From Lates calcarifer (Eukaryota > Chordata > Actinopteri > Centropomidae), in NCBI RefSeq assembly GCF_001640805.2, contig NC_066833.1, positions 18,974,531 to 19,038,530 on the forward strand: a stretch of 64,000 nt of DNA. Direction: 5' to 3'. Made by a program: the position numbers and the translations under genes. Below are positions 50,061-60,400 of the stretch, piece after piece (the stretch's first letter is position 1; each line of letters begins with the position of its first letter). Below the pieces are notes generated by a model. The model did not search any database. It had not been told where the DNA came from and saw nothing but the letters and a program-made list of their open reading frames with translations.

Positions 50061-51000
50061 TCAAAATGTCCTTTCAAAGATATTCTAATGATTTGATATA
50101 GTAGTTTTCAGAGACATTGCAAAAAGCACTGGTGTAATTGTCTCTGAATCAGTTTCTGATTACAAGCATATTTCTACTTTTTCCTTATAATCCAATCTAC
50201 ATAAAGCAGGAAATGAAGTGAGAAGATCCAGAGAAGATGAGTGAGACTGACACATCACTATCTGCTGCTAACACAAATGCTGCTGATATCAATATATAAA
50301 TGTAGCTAATGAGTTAGCCTCCTGGAAACAATTGTGTGTTAAGACTCTCTCTACACTCAAAGAGATTCAGTGATGTTTGTTGCAGCAGCAGCAACAGAAG
50401 ACACACAACAGTTGCTGTTTATTTAATCTGAAATGATTAATCTCCAGTTGGATCAGAAGGTCATTAAAGTGATTTGAGACTATGTTAATTTTTTTTAGTC
50501 AGCTTCAGATTTTAATTGGCAACATTTTAATTATTCATAAAGGTAAACTCTTACTTGGTGGGGAAAAGTTCAGTGACAGTGCCCTTTGCATGTCATCTGG
50601 CATTAGACTGCCCCTGAATAAATGATCTATAATAATGTTTTGCCGTAGCCTTAGAGAGTCATTTCCACCGAAGAAGAAAAAAAGATACTGCTAATGACCT
50701 CAGTGGGAATCTCCTACCATTGGCAAGATATGAAAGGCTTTAATGTCACTCTGAATAGTTTTTACATGCACGCTAATTATTTTCTGAGTGTGAGTGATGA
50801 TTGATGGTGGCTGGTGGTAATGTTAGTTCTGATCTTAATGATATTTTGTTCAGGTAATCTGTGAAAAATGATCCTTAACTGGGACTAATATTTCCTACAT
50901 GTTTAGTTCACATTATGCTTGCAAGTAAGTATAATTCACAAATATAATTTGCTTCCAGCAGGATATGTTAAGCTTTATGTATCAAGACTAATTCCCCTTC
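50061..51000. other. non-coding desert DNA with conserved-looking segment
   Basis: The part at 50460-50800 (GCCGTAGCCTTAGAGAGTCA and CACGCTAATTATTTTCTG) looks enhancer-like. The rest is unremarkable. No gene was recognised. Confidence 0.35.
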
Positions 51001-51039
51001 CATTACCAGTCTGATATACAACAATGGAAGATGCCTGGC

Positions 51040-51400
51040 TTTGTGATGAATCAGCATTCACAGCCTTGACAAAGGCAAATGGCAAAGCAAGCCACACATG
51101 TGGTGGTTCACTGTCAGACGATTTTGTAGCCTATTTGTGGGTGGCAGCATATGGTGCTTGTGCCAAGAGACCACAGCTGCATTCACACGGGACCTAGCAC
51201 TAGTTCCCTCACAGCAGTGACACAGGGGACAGATGCTGCAGCATTTCTGACCCTGCAAATTAATGGAAACATGTGATACAGGGTGGTTCAAAACAATCTC
51301 TGTGCCCAAAGGACCAGGAGAAAATAATTTTGGATGCAGTAATTAATTAATTGCAGAACGATGCAAAATGCTAAATTGCACTAATTTAGCATTTTACGTG
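51040..51400. promoter_or_regulatory. candidate conserved element with long inverted repeat
   Basis: Complex block with GCAGTAATTAATTAATTGCAG followed at once by a 13-bp inverted repeat (51365-51395). Other words include CTGATATACAAC and GGTGGTTCAC. Inferred regulatory DNA. Confidence 0.38.
51365..51395. repeat. 13-bp inverted repeat with 5-base spacer
   Basis: AAAATGCTAAATT (51365-51377) and its exact complement (51383-51395) are separated by GCACT. A stem of 13 bp is possible. It is preceded by a TAATTAATTAATT stretch. Confidence 0.93.
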
Positions 51401-51790
51401 ATCTTTCAGTATGTCATTTTGAGAAACACATTTTCAGAGCACATATTTTACTCTATGTGATGAGTATAACTTTTTCAATAGGGACTATGGGGCAAATAAC
51501 TGACCTACGGCAGATTAAATGATGTTGTGAAGTCACATACAAAGCCAGAAGAAGGGTGGCCATTTTCTTTCTTTCTTTTTTTTTTGCTCCATTTTTTTCT
51601 CACTGAGGGCAGATGGTGGAGAATGTGTGCAGTGGCATATGGGGTAAGGCACAGCAGCAAAAGCAGCAATAGCACTCTGGTGTTTTGCACTAGTGGATTA
51701 CATTCTGAGACACAGTGGTAATGGTTTATATGGACAATGAGTAAGCCCTGTGATTGTGCTCCATGGGTGTACGTGTATGGGCCACAGTAG
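51401..51790. other. non-coding desert DNA
   Basis: No gene was recognised. A T/C-rich run (TTTCTTTCTTTCTTTTTTTT type) lies near 51566-51586. Confidence 0.4.
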
Positions 51791-51791
51791 C

Positions 51792-51819
51792 AGAGAGAGT
51801 AGAAGGGGTGAGAGATGGT

Positions 51820-51850
<31 letters not shown>

Positions 51851-51868
51851 GAAGAGAGACAGAGAGAG
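51792..51868. repeat. (GA)n-rich microsatellite
   Basis: GA repeat with GTGAGAGATGGTGAG interruptions. Confidence 0.92.
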
Positions 51869-51960
51869 CTATACTGCCGTGAGACCTGGATTAGGCTCTG
51901 GACAGTGAATGCGGCTGCTGCTGTTTTTCAAATTGCTCTAAATTCAAAGAGATTATGTGG

Positions 51961-51996
51961 AATGAATGAATGAATGACCACATGAATGAATGAATG
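51961..51996. repeat. (AATG)n microsatellite, interrupted
   Basis: Four AATG units, a CCACATG break, then about three more. Confidence 0.9.
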
Positions 51997-52241
51997 GCAG
52001 CATGATTTGCAAAACAACCATACAGTATCCTGAAGAGTGTTGATGCTGTAGCTCTTTAAAACTATATATAATACTGTAAAAAAAAAAAAAATAGATGTTT
52101 CCTGATTTATTCAAGAATTATGCTTACTTAAAATTTAAATTTTTGTTTAAAGTATAGTATATTACAATATTGATCCTTGGGCAGAAATCCTTGTGTTTCT
52201 ACTTTCCCCCTGTACATAGTTAAACCCAGCTGTGAAACAGC

Positions 52242-52267
52242 AATCCCTACCAGAGTAGGTAGGGATT
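52242..52267. repeat. 10-bp inverted repeat
   Basis: AATCCCTACC (52242-52251) and GGTAGGGATT (52258-52267) are exact complements with AGAGTA between them. No terminator role is implied in a eukaryote. Confidence 0.9.
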
Positions 52268-52379
52268 CACCTTTGTTGCTAAAAAGATGGATGTTTGCTG
52301 GCACAGAGGTTTGAATCTGGGTGCTCCTTCTTCACTACAGCACTGTCCTCCCATTCAGAATCATTCAAAACTGAAACTA

Positions 52380-52640
52380 TTGTAACTCGACAGGCCAATT
52401 ACTAGTCCCGCAGCCACAGAGTGATAAATGTCATCCTCTTATTCAGTCACAGGCAGTACTACCTGTCATTGACGGGAGATTTAATGCGTCTGTGTATCTT
52501 GTTTGAGTTAGACCATTTGAAGATAAAAGATCAGGTACCATGCCATTAGAGTAAACGGTTCCTTGACATCAGCCGACTAAGACCTGTGTGGTACTGGGTT
52601 TGGGGTTTCACTCACTTAATTTCATTCAGCATAGCTGAGT
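52380..52640. promoter_or_regulatory. candidate conserved non-coding element
   Basis: Complex block with GGCCAATTACTAGTCC, AGTGATAAATGTCATCC and CTACCTGTCATTGACGGG (MEIS and E-box type words). The reading frames are closed. Inferred regulatory DNA. Confidence 0.38.
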
Positions 52641-53750
52641 GGAGTGCAGTCTGCTCATCAGATTTCTGATCCCAACTTACATCCCCTTTACGGTAAATTG
52701 AACAACAGTCAAACCAGAGGCAGTATTTAAGCTGCCTCTGAACACTACACCACACAGTTTGTAGCACATTTAACACTCACATACCACTTCTAACATTCAG
52801 CACATAAAATAACCACTTAAAGAATAATAACAAAAAATCAAAGCTCAAACCTTTGCTCTTTTTGTCTCTACACACTGAGATGCCAAAATAGCTGCAGTGG
52901 AGTAAAGTATCTTTATTTCAGTGTAATTCACATGCAGAGTGCAGATGCATTGTGAAATGAGTGAGAATAGAGGTGTAGTTGTACACTATGTCTTTACCCA
53001 AGGGCACACAGCTCTCCATGGAATATAGCTTCCCTTGTGTGCAGCTCTGAGTAAGAATCACCCCTCACCCACCCTCATCCATTGCTAACCTTTGCTTTTA
53101 CCAGTCAGCATATATGCCAGTATAAATCAAGTATGTTTCTAGAAGTGAGATGCGGATAACAATGGTATTTCTCACATTAGTCACAAAACTTTAAGTAATA
53201 GTTTGGACTCTGGGTTGTAGAATGGGCAATCAATCAATTGAACTTTCATCTTAAGATGTTAAGAAAAAAAACATGATCTTCTAACTTAATTGTTTGTGAG
53301 TAATGGACTGTCCTCTGAGAGGTTCAACAGTAGCTGTGTTGTGAGTAATGGACACAAGCTGCACATTGGCTTAATGCAACAGTGATTCAATAAAGTACAG
53401 CAGACAAAGCACTGTGGCCTGGGGAGGTCTGTGTTTATGGGTACAGGAGAGGAAAAAAAAGATCATCTTGCATGTTACTAGCAAAGTAAAAAAAAAAAAA
53501 TGCTACCCAAGCTGACTTTTAAAGTAAACTCTTTTCCCAGAGCAGTGCAAAACAAGAGAACAGATACTGCCACAAGTTTTTGCCCCAATCTTCTGAATGT
53601 AGGACAATAAAACTGAAGGAGAAAGTAAAATCCCTTTTCACCCTAAGGCACACACCTGCAGCTCCACACAAGCTCCCAAGAAGTACAGTATAAGGCAACA
53701 AAACATTAGCCAGGGTTCATTAGTATCATAAGTAGTGAACAATAACACCC
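52641..53750. other. non-coding desert DNA
   Basis: No gene or RNA was recognised. Poly-A runs lie at 53453-53460 and 53489-53501. Confidence 0.4.
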
Positions 53751-53791
53751 TTTATCATAGCAAATCCTGCAAGTTTATCATAGCAAATCCT
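53751..53791. repeat. 18-bp direct duplication
   Basis: TTTATCATAGCAAATCCT occurs at 53751-53768 and again at 53774-53791, identical, with GCAAG between. The flanks are not duplicated. Confidence 0.93.
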
Positions 53792-55725
53792 AAAATGCAT
53801 CACATATTGTGTGGGAATTCTTTAAATACAAATAAACATACAAGTCATTTTGGTATTTATGAAATATGTACATCTCTTGTCTGACATGATCATGTTTGTA
53901 TATGTGCATTCATATGGTGTTATCTTGGTGTCAGTTGGCCAGATGGGTGATGAGCTCTAGCTGAAATACTGGACAGAGGTTTTAAGACTGTAGGTGTGGT
54001 TTTGCATTTTGCATGCATTTTCAATTTTTCACCACTTGGCTGTTGTCTTCACAGATTTGCTTCACGTTTATTTCTGCTTCTCATTCTATTCATGGTAATC
54101 CCACAAAGAAAACACCAGTGTGTGTGTGCATATGTATGTGTAAGTATACAAGAAACAAGCAACTACATATCAGTGAAGTATAAAAGCTTTTCCCAGCCCC
54201 CAGAGTTTACAGAAACTGGGACTGAAACTGCAGGACCATGGACAGCGCCTCACCACATGTTACTGTGAGTTTGACTTTTCTGGAAAGTTTTGTGGATCCC
54301 CTAGATAAAGAAAAAAAAATACTGTCTAAAATGTGCAGGTACTTATATGAATAACTGTAAGGAAAAAAAAACAGGTATAAAATGTGCCTTGTGCAAACAA
54401 GATAGTTTACTCAATCAAGTGTACTTAGTTAATTTTTTTATGCAATCAGAAATTATTGTTATGAAAAAAATATATATATTTATACAGGCCCTTCTGAAAA
54501 ACTATGTGCGTGATTGTACAACATGGACCTATTATATGAACTGCATACCAGACTCCACAATGGAACCTACTGAAAATTGCTCACCAAGCACATAAGCCAA
54601 TGAAGTATTATACCTTCCAGGTTAGTCTCTGCATTGCGCTGCCCACTGCACATTAGTCCTTTTCCCACTGGCCCTGTCCACACCTTCCCACACAGCCCAT
54701 AGATTTTACATTGGGATGACATATAAATCGCTATTTAAGGCTCTGTAAAAAGGTTTTTCAAATATAAAACCCACATGGATTAAAGATAATACAAAGACTA
54801 ATAATTAACTCTGTATGCAGTTGGGTGTGTTCTGTCAATAGTTTTACAGAAGTTTCTTTTATAATAGTAGTCTAGAGGATTAATCTTAAAAAAAATGGCC
54901 AAGTAGGTGGATAACAACAGAAAGAACCACAATAATTTTCTGTATCCTGTATTAAACACTATACAAAGTACTGCAATTCTGCATTTTATATACATTTATA
55001 ACATTAACACCATGTGTTACTACAGTAGCACTTACGTCACTGAGAATCAACAGTCCAGTCTCTCACTCTGTGCAGTTTTCAGCTGATTGTTTTGGATCAG
55101 CAAACCTTACAGTTGCATCCCTGCAGCTCTAATTAAGCCCCACTATAAAAAGCTCAGAAAACTGAATGGATTAGCCTGCCACTGTGGGCCAACAAGAAGC
55201 CACTGAAAACTGGATATTTTTTCTCAGGGGCTAAAGGACCAATCCAGTAGCAAAACACCAGTGAACACTGGACCAAACCAGGACTATAACACCACTGGAT
55301 ATTGGAGTTCATGCAATTCACTGTGGTGGGACTGGGGTCAGTCTAGCAGCAGTGCAACAAGAGTTTTGCCCACAAACATTGAACCAGCTGTTAAAGGCCC
55401 TGAACACCAAAGCAATACACCAATCCTCAGGTTAAAGCTTGGTCGAACTAAGCTGAGAACAGAATCAGGTTATCAAATACTGTACTGGTAATGGTTATGG
55501 TGTGATTTTGTAATTTGTGTGCACCCAAACTGAGAGATGAATCAGGGAGATGTCAGTCAAGAACAGTCTGTACTCACCTACACAGTCCTGTGAAAATGTT
55601 TTTTTTTCCAGGTAAAATAAGTAAAAACACTTATAAGTAGAGCAGAAAGTAGCCCACAATAACCACCATTAGCAAATCTTTAATTAAAAGAAAATAATTT
55701 TCCATTGATTCCATAAGAACTACTT
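53792..55725. other. non-coding DNA upstream of kcnh7
   Basis: AT-rich with short open frames that lack domains (for example 53996-54268 and 54347-54595). A segment near 55125 (CTCTAATTAAGCCCC) carries a TAATTA word. No upstream exon of kcnh7 was identified. Confidence 0.4.
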
Positions 55726-55729
55726 AAAA

Positions 55730-55800
55730 GAATAGTTAACATTAGGAAAAAAATCTGCTTTTTCACTTTCTTGTCAAGTGTTAGATGATACGTTTGAATG
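55730..55800. mobile_element. relic of a common teleost interspersed repeat
   Basis: The segment around AGTTAACATTAGG and CACTTTCTTGTCAAGTGTTA, then GATGATACG, resembles the start of a high-copy fish repeat that typically reads through a CTTTCTTG...GTTAGATGAG motif. It is truncated and degraded here. The family name is not known to me. Confidence 0.4.
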
Positions 55801-55868
55801 ATCCTTACATTTAGGAGATAGTACAGTGCATAACCCTGGTGAAATCATAAACTGAGTTTTAACATCTG

Positions 55869-55886
55869 TTTTTTTTTTTTTTTTTT
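55869..55886. repeat. poly-T tract
   Basis: Eighteen consecutive T residues. Confidence 0.95.
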
Positions 55887-56014
55887 AATGAAATATGTTA
55901 ATTAGTAAGCTGGGGAATTTACCAGGCAGACAAGAGGTGTTAAGTATCAAACCTCTGCTATCTTTAGCCATATTTATTTGAGAGAGAGTCTCTCTTTTTA
56001 AATATAATAATATA

Positions 56015-56100
56015 AAGAGTAAAGTCTAGACTTGCTCTATATGAAAAGTGCCTTGAGATAACTTCTTGTGATTCGGCACTATATTGAAGTGAACTGAATT
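56015..56100 (+). mobile_element. relic of a teleost repeat tail
   Basis: The run AAAGTCTAGACTTGCTCTAT, then GTGCCTTGAGATAACTTC and GATTCGGCACTATATTGAA, matches in pattern the 3' tail of a very common fish interspersed repeat, which ends in a GGCGCTATATAAATAAA-type stretch. It is eroded and encodes nothing. Confidence 0.45.
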
Positions 56101-56309
56101 TAGAGGCGTACTTTTGATTTGATTTTTTTTTTTTTTTCATGAATGCACTTCGATAACAAAACTGGAACAATGTCTTCATTGTCTAACTACTACATTGTAT
56201 GAATACTGTAATTTATCACTCTTCACTAAAAGCACACTGACAGTATGACAGAGGAAATTTACTATTTTTTTCACACCAACAGCATGTTGTAGAGCATAAA
56301 ATTCAAAAT

Positions 56310-56756
56310 AAGCGTATGTGCCGATAATGCTCAGTCTCGGTGCACAAAGCTGGGACTTATATCCTTACCCGAGGTGGAGGGAACTAAGCCCCCTGGGAGC
56401 AACGTCACTCCCCTTGGCATATCAACTACTGTCCGCTGTATGCGCCCAACACATCACCACAGAGGACGTCAGGATCGCATCCATCCTCATCGCGAAATGC
56501 TTTGCGATCTGAATCTAACTCAAGCAATCCTCACCGATTCCGTGCGTTTCGGCGAGGAGGCATTTACATGCTCAGGCATACAAGCGGGCTAAAGAACTCC
56601 TCGGCGAAGTAAGAAGGTCATTTAAAGTGGAAAGAGTGCTCGCGTCGAGTATGGTCTGTGGTAAAGGGAGCATCACAAAGAGCCAACATCTTTAACTTCG
56701 GGATTTACTTGTAAAGGCGCTTTTACTGGAGATCGTGGGATATTCTTTCTGTAAAC
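56310..56756 (+). promoter_or_regulatory. kcnh7: CpG-rich 5' region / probable kcnh7 promoter and 5' UTR
   Basis: CpG dinucleotides, scarce elsewhere in the window, become frequent here (about 25 in 450 bases, counted by eye), as in a weak CpG island at a transcription start. ACGTCA half-CRE words occur near 56402 and 56465. Three short upstream reading frames precede the channel ATG: one ending 56592, one at 56568-56612 and one at 56651-56695. All stop before 56757, which could lower translation. The exact start site cannot be seen. Confidence 0.55.
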
Positions 56757-56832
56757 ATGCCTGTAAGAAGAGGTCACGTTGCGCCGCAAAACACATTCCT
56801 TGGAATAATAATTCGGAAATTCGAGGGTCAGA
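56757..56832 (+). CDS. kcnh7: Kv11.3 / erg3 potassium channel, coding exon 1
   Basis: KCNH7 encodes the erg3 (Kv11.3) voltage-gated K+ channel of the plasma membrane, mainly neuronal. This exon supplies the first 25 residues plus one base: [20 protein letters not shown], then KFEGQ. This is the N-Cap segment that precedes the PAS domain and slows channel closing in the erg family. It is nearly identical to mammalian KCNH7, which has T for the first I of III. The start has A at -3. The exon ends in A before a textbook GTAAGT donor at 56833-56838. The 76-base coding length equals human KCNH2 exon 1 (c.1-76), so the erg exon boundary is preserved. It could be confused with KCNH2 or KCNH6, but residues in exon 2 and linkage to fign favour KCNH7. 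Confidence 0.93.
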
Positions 56833-57203
56833 GTAAGTATGTTCTCGATACACAATTTCTGCTACTAGATTAGAGGATGCTACAAAGTCAGTGTTTTTAC
56901 AAATGAAAACTGAGACAAAAGAAATTAGTAAATAAATTTAAGTTTATCCTGTAATAAAACTGCCCCTGGCCATAAAAACATGTTCTGGTGAGTTTTTTTT
57001 AATATGAGGTTTACAGAACAAAACATCAGCAGGCTGCTTATAGTTCTGTACAGTATAGGTGAAAATGTTTAAGACGTGACAATGAACCAAATCAACTTGA
57101 TTGCTGGTTGGCTTTATGCATGAGCTCACACTATGGTGCAGGCTCTGAGGTCAGATATACCACAGCAGGCAGTACACAGTGCATTCTTTTTCTTTTCACG
57201 CAG
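56833..57203 (+). other. kcnh7: kcnh7 intron 1 (371 bp)
   Basis: Begins GTAAGT and ends TTTTTCTTTTCACGCAG, a strong pyrimidine tract and acceptor. No feature was seen inside it. Confidence 0.88.
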
Positions 57204-57434
57204 ACCGGAAATTTGTGATAGCCAATGCCAGGGTGGAGAACTGTGCAATCATATACTGCAACGATGGCTTCTGTGAGATGACAGGCTTCTCCAGACCAGA
57301 CATCATGCAGAAGCCGTGCACCTGTGACTTCCTCCACGGCGACCTAACCGACAAAGAGGCCATCAACCAGGTGTCCCAGGCTGTGCTTGGGTCTGAGGAG
57401 CGCAAGGTGGAGATCACCTACTACCGTAAGGATG
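57204..57434 (+). CDS. kcnh7: Kv11.3 / erg3 potassium channel, coding exon 2 (PAS domain)
   Basis: This exon encodes residues 26-102 plus one base: most of the N-terminal PAS (eag) domain, which binds the cyclic-nucleotide-homology domain and controls deactivation. After splicing, codon 26 is AAC (Asn), giving N-R-K-F, close to N-K-K-F in mammalian KCNH7. The signature run [20 protein letters not shown] and [12 protein letters not shown] follow. [13 protein letters not shown] matches KCNH7 and not KCNH2 (LCGYSRAEVMQRP) or KCNH6 (LFGYSRVEVMQQP). The stretch [17 protein letters not shown] differs from mammalian KCNH7 more than the rest. The exon is 231 bases, ending GATG before GTAAGT; 76 + 231 = 307 matches the conserved erg junction at c.307. 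Exon 3 was not found before the window ends. Confidence 0.94.
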
Positions 57435-60400
57435 GTAAGTCAGTGACCTGGCACAACAGCGTGGCTGTCACAGTGTGCCTGTGAGCCAGAAGAGGTCTTT
57501 GGTGACATGTCGCTCATGTGAGGTCAACCCCCTGTGGCTCCTCACTATGTCCATTTCATGATGTGTCCTGTCAGTGTGATACTAACCTGCCAGAGTCAGT
57601 TACAAGATGTGCAGCACACATTACCCCTGACAGAGAAAGTGTAAGTTTATGCCAGAGGTAGTCATGTACTATGTGAAGGTAAACAAATAACTGAGCCTCT
57701 CTCACACATACATCAGGAATGTTATGAACGGAGATTTCAATAGAGCTCTTGTTAAGCAACATTGTCCTGACAACAAACAGCATGTTTCTGCATATAATAT
57801 CCACATATAAACAAGAATACATTCTAAACATTGTCTTTTTGGTCTGTTTTTCATTCTTGCTTCATATTTAGTGGTATACTACTGTGTGAAAATGGTACCA
57901 ATTATGGTAATGTGTGCATTACAGAGGGGATCGCCCTGTCACTGTGTCAGATACAACAGTAAATAGCTCCATATGAGAACACTGTGAACCTTAGAGGTAG
58001 AAATAAAGGACACATCTTTTTGTCGCCTGCCTCCATTCACAGCATCATGTGCCTGGGTGAATTCTGGCTGCCAAAATTATGGTGAGCAGCTCTTCTTAAT
58101 TTTGGATTGAACATAGAACTGGAAACAGAAACAGGGTGAAACAGTAGGTGCTAGATCAGGCGATATTATGATACACAGTTTTTGTGCTTTGATGGACAGA
58201 GTGAGAGACAGTGGTTGAGACAGAGCTCACCAGCTGCCTTGTGAGGTTTATTATGCTTTCTGACTTTTCTGACTTTGAGTACATGTGCTTTACACCTTTC
58301 ACATAAAATACACTTACTGTGTATTTGAAGGTCCATGGCGCTTTTAGCCATGTTGTGACTTTCAGCAAAGGTGTCCAGTAGCTTCTGTAGGCAGTGGATC
58401 AATCCACTAATCTGTAAAATTGCTCTTCATGTGATAGGGTACTGCTTTGCCAGCTTTGCATAAAAATGCTCTCTCTTTAATGCTAGACTGGTGTTTCTCG
58501 TGCATTTTTGGCCAATCCTAGTCTTGGTATGAATGGTGTACCCAGAGACAGCAATCCTGAGTCAGAGAGAATTAATACGACGTTACCGCTCAGTGATATA
58601 AATCCCCAGATTGACCACCTCTTGCCATGCTCTCACACAAGCTTTTGATGGTTAGCATGACATAGTTGTACAGAGTCAGTCCAAAGGTACTTCTCTTGTA
58701 CAGCAGCACAAGGACATGCTTTTCCTATTTTATTTTGTACCAGTGTTTTCACCAAGAGAGGCCAACATTTGTGACTCTGTGTAATGATGCTTTTAACTCA
58801 TATCGTTTACTCTGTAATAACTTCCATTTACAAACAGCAGTACTGTATGTAAAGAGTCCAAGCTGGGGGAAAAAAAAGAGATGTAATATTTTATTTAATC
58901 ATAAGGAGCCAGGATTTTAATTTTTAATTGTGAGTTTGATTAGATTCTAGGCCATGGATACATGTTTAATCTACTATCAGCAGCCGTCAGCCTAGTCTTT
59001 TTTTTTTTCTTCTTGCTAATCATGAAGAAACCAAGAGCCAGCTGCTACCCAGCTAAAATAGATTGTTTCAGAAACCTGCAAGACAATTACAGAAAACACT
59101 CTAGGGTCTGTTGGTGAGAGCACAAACAGCTTGGTTTTTGACCAGCGTGATTTGAAAGCAACTTCATTTAGTTTCCCATCCTCCCATCTTACAAGCATGT
59201 ACTGTATCTAAACGTCATGTGACTGTAATGTTTAAAGCATGTTAGATGAGCACTACAGAAACCTTCCAACATAATCATTGCTCCCTGTCTCTTCACAATC
59301 CTCCCTGGTGTGCATCACAGCTTCAAGACACAACTCTTAATACTCCTCAGAGGAATTTATAGGGAGCGTGTGTGCTCATGAATAAAGATGTCAGGGCTGA
59401 CAGTGCAGCGACTAGGAATGAGCAGCTTACAGAGTAAATGCATTAAGCTGGTATGGAGGACACAATCCAAATGCTCCCACTGCTATAGAGGAATGAAAGA
59501 TTCATGGCATCCTTGAGAGCGATGGCCCTATTGATTCAAGTCAAATTGGAGCTGATGGGTGGAAAGTGGATGTATTCCATGTCTCCCCACCTAACTGTAT
59601 TTCAAGTTATCAGTCCTCATGCAAATCAGTTAATCCTTTGTATTAAAGCCCTCCATTTTTTATGCACCTACTGTATGTCAGAAATCACACAAGCATGTTC
59701 AAAAAGAACATTAAATACATCAGCAGTAGCTCAGACAGGTTACCAGCACTCCCTCTTTGTTTTTCGTGCAGGAAGAATTATGCAGATATGCCTTAAATGA
59801 CAATGTTCAGAGGAAAGACATAGTGTTGTTTTGTTTTTCCTGTTCCATCAATAACTACAGTGGGAAATCTTAAAAAGTAAGGTCAGGATTTGAGGAAGCT
59901 GTGTGACATCAGGAGCAACAAAGCTTTTACTCTTTTTACTGAAAAGGCAAAAAGTTAAGCTGCTTATGCGTATGCTTAGATATTAAAAGTAGTGGAACAA
60001 TGGGGACCATGAGAGTACAGCACAAGCCACAAGGGCATGTTCTTTTAATTTTTTTTGCTCCGTTCTATCTGAACAACCAAGAAGGGTTGTGTGGAAATAG
60101 ACCGTACGCGCATTCTCCCTCCAACGATGATACATAATCAATGAGATAAATGCTTTCCCCCAATGGCTTTGTAAAGCTATCCTATTCCACGGGGTGTAAT
60201 AATACTTTGTACCTGAATGAGTCTTAACAAAAGGAAGCTGACACCATGCAGCAGAGAGAAGTTAAATGGATAATGGCTACATAGCAGCGGCAGCTTAGCT
60301 AACCATGCTGAATGATCTGGGACATGTGGTGTGCGTGGGTGCAGGGTTTCATAGGTGACTCCCCACCGAGGGGACTGAAGGGCTGCGTACCCCTGCTGAG

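Noticed and set aside
52242..52267. Intrinsic transcription terminator
   Set aside because: Hairpin without a U-tract, in a eukaryotic genome where such terminators are not used.
52290..52335. tRNA-like B box (AGGTTTGAATCTGG) suggesting a tRNA or tRNA-derived SINE
   Set aside because: No matching A box or cloverleaf could be drawn upstream, and no poly-A or microsatellite tail follows.
57179..57203. Start of a separate protein at ATG 57179 running into the PAS domain
   Set aside because: These bases are the polypyrimidine tract and acceptor of kcnh7 intron 1. Splicing gives Asn at the junction codon, where this reading would give Asp.
57435..57484. Continuation of the PAS reading frame to the stop at 57482
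   Set aside because: A GTAAGT donor stands at the conserved erg junction, and the residues beyond it do not match the channel.
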